From positions 62,001-126,000 of the forward strand of contig NZ_MTQF01000010.1 in the NCBI RefSeq assembly GCF_001975985.1: a stretch of DNA of 64,000 nucleotides, read 5' to 3'. Numbering within the stretch: position 1 is the first letter of the stretch; each line of letters begins with the position of its first letter. The position numbers were made by a program, and so were the translations under genes. A model generated the notes under the pieces. It did not search any database. It saw nothing but the letters and a program-made list of their open reading frames with translations, and was not told where the DNA came from. Source of the DNA: [Flexibacter] sp. ATCC 35103 (lineage in GTDB: Bacteria; Bacteroidota; Bacteroidia; Flavobacteriales; Flavobacteriaceae). This document shows, one piece after another, positions 59,466 to 64,000 of this stretch.

Positions 59466-60647
59466 ATGAATATGAATAGAGAGAAAGTTCAAATTTTTGA
59501 CACCACTTTGCGCGATGGTGAACAAGTTCCAGGATGTAAGTTAGATACTAAACAAAAATTAGTTATCGCAGAACGACTTGATAAAATGGGAGTTGATGTT
59601 ATCGAAGCAGGTTTTCCTGTGTCAAGTCCGGGCGATTTTTTATCCGTCTCTGAGATTTGTAAAATTGTAGAAAACGCAACCGTCTGCGGATTAACAAGAG
59701 CTGTAAAAAACGACATTGATGTTGCCGCAGCTGCTTTAAAGCATGCTAAAAAACCTAGAATCCACACAGGAATCGGAACATCTGAATCTCATATACTCCA
59801 TAAATTAAATACCACAAGAGAAGATATTATTGCCAGAGCAAAATATGCAGTATCACATGCAAAATCATATGTAGAAGACGTTGAGTTTTATGCAGAAGAT
59901 GCCGGCAGAACTGATAACGCTTTCCTTGCAAAAGTTTGTGAAGAAGTGATTAAATCCGGAGCTACCGTATTAAATATCCCAGATACAACAGGATATTGTT
60001 TACCAGAAGAATACGGAGCAAAAATTAAATATTTAAGAGAAAACGTAAAAGGAATCGAAAACGTAATCCTTTCATGTCACTGTCATAATGATTTAGGAAT
60101 GGCAACTGCAAACTCTATTGCAGGCGCTATAAATGGAGCGAGACAAATAGAATGTACTATTAATGGTATTGGTGAAAGAGCTGGAAATACGGCACTTGAA
60201 GAAGTGGTGATGATTTTTAAACAACATCCTTACTTAAATCTTGATACCAATATTAATACAAGAGAATTGAACGAAATGAGCCGATTGGTTTCTGAAAGTA
60301 TGGGAATGATCGTGCAGCCAAATAAAGCTATTGTAGGAGCAAATGCTTTTGCACACAGTTCTGGAATTCACCAGGATGGTGTGATCAAAAACAGAGCAAC
60401 GTATGAAATCATGGATCCGCTTGATGTCGGTGTAAATGAATCTTCAATTATTTTAACAGCAAGAAGCGGAAGAGCTGCTTTGGCATATCGTGCTAAAAAA
60501 GTTGGTTACGAGCTTACAAAAGTACAATTGGACATTGTATATCTTGAGTTCTTGAAATTTGCAGATATTAAAAAAGAAGTAATTGACGCAGATATTCATC
60601 AAATTATTGAAGCTTCGAAAATTGAAGGCGATTTAATTAGAAGCTAG
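59466..60647 (+). CDS. leuA: 2-isopropylmalate synthase, short form
   Basis: This 393-residue enzyme condenses acetyl-CoA with 2-ketoisovalerate in leucine synthesis. The TIM barrel shows FDTTLRDGEQVPGC at the start and the metal-binding LSCHCHNDLGMATANSIAGAINGA; NGIGERAGNTALEEVVM is also typical. The GIHQDGVIKNRATYEIMDP segment belongs to subdomain II. The ~130-residue C-terminal leucine-sensing LeuA dimer domain of the E. coli enzyme is missing. A second ATG lies two codons in (59472). Homocitrate or citramalate synthase cannot be fully excluded, but leuB is next. Confidence 0.9.
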   Translation: MNMNREKVQIFDTTLRDGEQVPGCKLDTKQKLVIAERLDKMGVDVIEAGFPVSSPGDFLSVSEICKIVENATVCGLTRAVKNDIDVAAAALKHAKKPRIHTGIGTSESHILHKLNTTREDIIARAKYAVSHAKSYVEDVEFYAEDAGRTDNAFLAKVCEEVIKSGATVLNIPDTTGYCLPEEYGAKIKYLRENVKGIENVILSCHCHNDLGMATANSIAGAINGARQIECTINGIGERAGNTALEEVVMIFKQHPYLNLDTNINTRELNEMSRLVSESMGMIVQPNKAIVGANAFAHSSGIHQDGVIKNRATYEIMDPLDVGVNESSIILTARSGRAALAYRAKKVGYELTKVQLDIVYLEFLKFADIKKEVIDADIHQIIEASKIEGDLIRS

Positions 60648-60649
60648 AT

Positions 60650-60725
60650 TGAAAAAGAGAGGAAAGAATAAAGAGAATAGAAGATAGAGAATAGAATAAA
60701 GAAGAAAGACTAAACTAAGATATAA
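60650..60725. repeat. Intergenic word-repeat, AGAGAATAGAAGATAGAG words
   Basis: AAGAGAGGAAAGAATAAAGAG, ATAGAAGATAGAGAATAG and AAAGAAGAAAGAC follow one another in the leuA-leuB junction. The purine half is clear; the pyrimidine half is missing. Confidence 0.5.
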
Positions 60726-60758
60726 ATAAAGATTTAAATACATAAAGAACGAGACGTT

Positions 60759-61877
60759 ATGAATTTGAAAATAGCAGTTTTACCAGGAGACGGAATTGGA
60801 CCGGAAGTAATTTTACAAGCCAAAAAAGCTTTATACGCTATTGGTGAGGTGTACAATCATGAATTTGTTTTTGAAGAGGCTCTCATGGGGGCAATTGCTA
60901 TTGAAAAAACAGGAAATCCATTACCGGAGCAAACGCTAAATCTTTGTTTAAATACTGATGCTGTTTTGTTTGGTGCTATTGGAGATCCTAAATATGACAA
61001 CAATCCAAATTCAAAAGTTCGTCCGGAGCAAGGTTTGCTAAGGCTTCGTAAAGAACTGGGATTGTTTGCGAACATCCGTCCTATAAAACCGTATAAATCA
61101 TTGATCGATTCTTCTCCTTTAAAAAGAGAAATTATCGAAGGTGCTGATTTTACTATTTTCAGGGAATTAACAGGCGGAGCTTATTTTGGAGCAAAAACAT
61201 TAAATGAAGAAGGAACACATGCTTCGGATTTATGTGAATACTCAGAAGAAGAAATCACCAGAATTGCACATTTAGCTTTTAAATCGGCACAAAACCGACG
61301 CAAGAAGTTAACAATGGTAGACAAAGCAAATGTTTTGGAAACTTCAAGATTGTGGAGAAAAGTAGTTCAAAAAGTAGGCGAAAATTATCCTGATGTATTG
61401 TTAGACTTTTTGTTTGTAGATAACGCAGCGATGCAGATTATCTTAAATCCAAAACAATTTGATGTGATTTTGACAGAGAATTTATTTGGAGATATTTTAT
61501 CAGATGAAGCCAGCGTTATTACAGGTTCTATTGGTTTATTGGCTTCGGCATCTTTAGGAGAAAAAAATGCGTTGTTCGAACCTATTCACGGATCTTATCC
61601 TCAGGCAAAAGGAAAAAATATTGCCAACCCAATTGCTTCCATTTTATCAGCCGCAATGTTGTTAGAACATTTTGGTTTATATAAAGAGGCAAATGTAATT
61701 TATCAGGCAGTTGAAAAAGCAATCGAATATAAAGTTGTTACAGTTGATTTAAAACCAGATTCAAAATTCGGTACAAATGAAGTAGGGGAGTTTGTTTCTA
61801 ATTTTATTTTCAGCAAAGACGACTTGCTATATTTTAATAATGACAATGTTCATATCGGTCAATCTACAATTGTTTAG
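60759..61877 (+). CDS. leuB: 3-isopropylmalate dehydrogenase
   Basis: This 372-residue enzyme oxidises and decarboxylates 3-isopropylmalate with NAD+. The start LKIAVLPGDGIGPEVI, substrate-binding RPEQGLLRLRKELGLFANIRP, and the Asp cluster in DNAAMQIIL and LTENLFGDILSDEASVITGSIGLL are clear. The NAD-specific GSYPQAKGKNIANPIASIL segment follows. It probably belongs to the leuA transcript; leuCD are not between them. Confidence 0.96.
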   Translation: MNLKIAVLPGDGIGPEVILQAKKALYAIGEVYNHEFVFEEALMGAIAIEKTGNPLPEQTLNLCLNTDAVLFGAIGDPKYDNNPNSKVRPEQGLLRLRKELGLFANIRPIKPYKSLIDSSPLKREIIEGADFTIFRELTGGAYFGAKTLNEEGTHASDLCEYSEEEITRIAHLAFKSAQNRRKKLTMVDKANVLETSRLWRKVVQKVGENYPDVLLDFLFVDNAAMQIILNPKQFDVILTENLFGDILSDEASVITGSIGLLASASLGEKNALFEPIHGSYPQAKGKNIANPIASILSAAMLLEHFGLYKEANVIYQAVEKAIEYKVVTVDLKPDSKFGTNEVGEFVSNFIFSKDDLLYFNNDNVHIGQSTIV

Positions 61878-61959
61878 GTTTTTTATTAAAATAATGAAAT
61901 AAATAACAAGAAGTATGTGAAATGTTGAGATTTTATTTTTTTAGTCCTGTTAGTTTTCA

Positions 61960-61967
61960 TACTTTTG
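61960..61967 (+). promoter_or_regulatory. -7 promoter element of the ilv leader
   Basis: TACTTTTG matches TAnnTTTG and lies 19 nt before the leader ATG at 61987. Confidence 0.5.
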
Positions 61968-61986
61968 TGACACTAAAAAATAAAGA

Positions 61987-62061
61987 ATGCAAATCTCAAT
62001 TATTATTACTTCTGTCTTTGTTGTCAATGTGATTCACACATCTGCACTGGGAATGGTATAA
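61987..62061 (+). CDS. ilvL: ilv operon leader peptide
   Basis: This 24-residue frame starts MQISIIITSVFVVNVIHTSA and ends LGMV. It has five Ile, five Val and one Leu, an excess fitting branched-chain regulation. A terminator hairpin follows 23 nt later, then ilvD. Stalling at Ile/Val codons when charged tRNAs are scarce would prevent termination. Its own promoter shows that ilvD is also transcribed separately from leuAB. Confidence 0.82.
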   Translation: MQISIIITSVFVVNVIHTSALGMV

Positions 62062-62084
62062 ATATAATTGAAAAACTATATTAG

Positions 62085-62115
62085 AAACCTTCCAAATACT
62101 GGAAGGTTTTTTTTT
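62085..62115 (+). terminator. ilv attenuator
   Basis: AAACCTTCCA-AATAC-TGGAAGGTTTTTTTTT is a perfect stem with a T-run, 29 nt before the ilvD ATG. Confidence 0.85.
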
Positions 62116-62144
62116 GAATAAAAATTAAAATAAAATAATACATA

Positions 62145-63818
62145 ATGGAATTAAATAAGTACAGCAAAACCATCACTCAAGATCAAACACAACCTGCAGC
62201 GCAAGCCATGTTGTACGGTATTGGTTTAACTGAAGAAGATTTGAAAAAAGCACAAGTAGGTATTGTGAGCATGGGTTACGATGGTAACACGTGCAACATG
62301 CACTTGAATGATCTTGCAAAAGATGTTAAGAAAGGTGTTTGGGATGCAAATTTGGTCGGACTTATTTTTAATACCATTGGTGTAAGTGACGGAATTTCGA
62401 ATGGTACTGAAGGAATGCGTTATTCATTGGTTTCCCGTGATGTAATTGCAGATTCTATCGAAACAGTTGTGGGAGCACAATGGTACGATGGTGTAATTGC
62501 TATTCCTGGTTGTGATAAAAATATGCCAGGAGCATTAATCGCAATGGGAAGATTAAACCGCCCGTCGATGATGGTATACGGAGGTTCAATTCACTCTGGA
62601 AAATGGAAAGGTGAATCTTTAAATATTGTTTCGGCTTTTGAAGCTTTAGGAAAAAAAGTAAAAGGAGAAATTACTCCGGAAGATTTTAAAGGAGTAATTC
62701 AAAATGCATGTCCTGGTGCTGGTGCTTGTGGCGGAATGTATACGGCAAATACAATGTCGTCTGCAATTGAGGCATTAGGAATGAGTTTACCATACAGTTC
62801 ATCAAATCCGGCTCTAAGTCAGGAAAAAAGAGATGAATGTCTTGCTGCGGGAGAAGCTATTAAAATATTATTAGAAAAAGATATTAAGCCAAGAGACATT
62901 ATGACTCGCAAAGCTTTTGAAAATGCAATAACAATCGTTGCAGTTTTAGGAGGTTCTACAAATGCAGTTATGCATTTAATCGCTATGGCTCATGCTGTTG
63001 ACATCGAAATAACTTTAGATGATTTTCAGGCAATCAATGACAGAACACCAGTATTGGCAGATATGAAGCCAAGTGGTAAATATATGATGGAGGATATTCA
63101 TGAAGTTGGAGGAATTCCTTCAGTAATGAAATATTTATTGAAAGCGGGATTAATTCACGGAGATTGTTTAACGGTAACCGGAAAAACTGTAGCTGAGAAT
63201 TTAGCTTCTACACCGGATTTACAAGATGGTCAGGAAGTAATTCATGAAATACAAAAAGCATTAAAACCAACAGGAAATATTCAGGTTTTATACGGAAATC
63301 TTGCTTCTGAAGGTGCTGTTGCAAAAATCAGCGGAAAAGAAGGAGAATATTTCGAAGGTCCTGCTGTAGTTTTTGAAGGAGAATTTGAAGTAATTCCGGG
63401 TCTTGAGGCCGGAAAAATAAAACCGGGTAATGTAGTCGTCATCAGGTATTGTGGACCAAAAGGTGGTCCGGGGATGCCTGAAATGCTAAAACCTACATCG
63501 GCAATTATTGGAGCCGGATTAGGAAGTACGTGTGCTCTTATTACAGACGGCAGGTTCTCTGGAGGTTCACATGGCTTTGTCGTAGGACACATAACACCAG
63601 AGGCTTATGATGGTGGCGGTATTGCTTTAGTTAAAGATGGTGATTTAATCGCGATCGATGCTGTAAAAAATACAATCGACCTGAAAATTTCCGAAGAAGA
63701 ATTTGCAGCCAGAAAAGCGGCTTGGGTACAACCACCGTTGAAAGTTACAAAAGGAGTTTTGCTTAAATACGCCAGATCGGTTTCAAGCGCATCTACAGGT
63801 TGCGTTACCGATAAATAA
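62145..63818 (+). CDS. ilvD: Dihydroxy-acid dehydratase
   Basis: This 557-residue iron-sulfur enzyme makes the 2-keto acids of valine and isoleucine. Cluster-binding cysteines lie in MGYDGNTCNMHL, IPGCDKNMPG and ACPGAGACGGMYTANTM. The later FEGPAVVFEGEFE, YCGPKGGPGMPEM and DGRFSGGSHGFVVGHITPEA segments are family hallmarks. The length is typical. It is the first gene after the attenuator. Confidence 0.97.
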   Translation: MELNKYSKTITQDQTQPAAQAMLYGIGLTEEDLKKAQVGIVSMGYDGNTCNMHLNDLAKDVKKGVWDANLVGLIFNTIGVSDGISNGTEGMRYSLVSRDVIADSIETVVGAQWYDGVIAIPGCDKNMPGALIAMGRLNRPSMMVYGGSIHSGKWKGESLNIVSAFEALGKKVKGEITPEDFKGVIQNACPGAGACGGMYTANTMSSAIEALGMSLPYSSSNPALSQEKRDECLAAGEAIKILLEKDIKPRDIMTRKAFENAITIVAVLGGSTNAVMHLIAMAHAVDIEITLDDFQAINDRTPVLADMKPSGKYMMEDIHEVGGIPSVMKYLLKAGLIHGDCLTVTGKTVAENLASTPDLQDGQEVIHEIQKALKPTGNIQVLYGNLASEGAVAKISGKEGEYFEGPAVVFEGEFEVIPGLEAGKIKPGNVVVIRYCGPKGGPGMPEMLKPTSAIIGAGLGSTCALITDGRFSGGSHGFVVGHITPEAYDGGGIALVKDGDLIAIDAVKNTIDLKISEEEFAARKAAWVQPPLKVTKGVLLKYARSVSSASTGCVTDK

Positions 63819-63838
63819 TTTTACAACAACATATCAAA

Positions 63839-63872
63839 ATCAATTGCGATTTTAATTAAAATCGCAATTGAT
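63839..63872. repeat. Perfect 34-nt palindrome between ilvD and ilvB
   Basis: Each arm reads ATCAATTGCGATTTTAA or its reverse complement, with no loop bases left over. As RNA it would form a hairpin of about 15 bp with a tight loop followed by an A-rich stretch, not a T-run. It lies 14 nt before the ilvB ATG. Confidence 0.85.
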
Positions 63873-63886
63873 AAAAAAAATATACT

Positions 63887-64000
63887 ATGAAAATATCAGG
63901 GGCAGAAGCCGTTATAAGATGTTTATTAGCAGAAGGAGTAGATTTGGTTTACGGATATCCGGGAGGAGCCATAATGCCGGTTTACGACGAATTGTATAAA
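63887..64000 (+). CDS. ilvB: Acetolactate synthase large subunit, partial
   Basis: The first 38 residues, cut by the window edge, read MKISGAEAVIRCLLAEGV and then DLVYGYPGGAIMPVYDELYK. This is the N-terminal PYR domain of the TPP enzyme that makes acetolactate; GYPGGAIMPVYD is highly conserved. ilvN probably follows outside the window. Confidence 0.9.
   Translation, partial: MKISGAEAVIRCLLAEGVDLVYGYPGGAIMPVYDELYK

Noticed and set aside
1..64000. tRNA, rRNA, integrase or attachment sites.
   Set aside because: None was recognised by eye; a tRNAscan-SE run would settle the tRNA question.

Overview
The window is an AT-rich chromosomal segment of a Bacteroidota species, most likely a Flavobacterium. 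The evidence is consistent: many genes are preceded by the Bacteroidota -7 promoter element TAnnTTTG, Shine-Dalgarno sequences are weak, and several genes are typical of the class Flavobacteriia (the PorX regulator of type IX secretion, a fused LpxC/FabZ, a fused HisB, a second LpxD next to efp, and Smr-less MutS2). About 63 genes are supported. No tRNA, rRNA, prophage or CRISPR array was recognised.

Layout. 1-6.2 kb is an accessory stretch: the tail of an IS200-like/REP-associated transposase, an M1 aminopeptidase, a patatin lipase, unknown secreted and membrane proteins, a TSUP transporter, and a tail-to-tail pair that looks like an antitoxin and a RelE/ParE toxin. 6.3-16.4 kb carries a PcrA/UvrD helicase, a YciO-like protein, a decayed carboxypeptidase-like-domain gene, an OmpA lipoprotein, a GT2 glycosyltransferase, a small HsdR_N-type nuclease domain, holA and ettA. 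16.5-17.7 kb is a cluster of dispersed palindromic repeats around a DCC protein and a small GIY-YIG nuclease. 17.9-26.6 kb holds mutS2, ung, a DUF4258-like protein, alanine dehydrogenase, a GNAT enzyme, tsaE, porX and an HD phosphohydrolase. 26.6-34.5 kb is the lipid A/fatty acid block lpxD-lpxC/fabZ-lpxA-efp-lpxD2 followed by sucD and fabG. 34.6-46 kb holds a VWA-like membrane protein, an SH3 protein, a LysR/YeiH pair, a secreted zinc phospholipase C-like protein, an LTA-synthase-like sulfatase and a two-component system.

46.1-54.5 kb is a complete histidine operon (hisGDCBHA, a NIPSNAP gene, hisF, hisIE). It is headed by a His-rich leader peptide and an attenuator hairpin. 59.5-64 kb is the branched-chain amino acid block (leuA, leuB, then an Ile/Val-rich leader peptide with attenuator, ilvD, and the start of ilvB). 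Between them lie a CBM9-like protein, a second M1 metallopeptidase, an orphan double-glycine Cys-rich peptide and a large helical protein.

The most striking structure outside genes is a class of intergenic elements built from short reiterated words. The left part of each element repeats one word and the right part repeats its reverse complement, ending just upstream of the next start codon. Nearly every junction of the his operon has one, each family with its own word, and the same families recur across the window. Other points of interest are the repeat-flanked GIY-YIG gene, a repeat that has become the N-terminus of the DCC protein, the convergent toxin-antitoxin pair, the orphan peptide, and the two attenuators.
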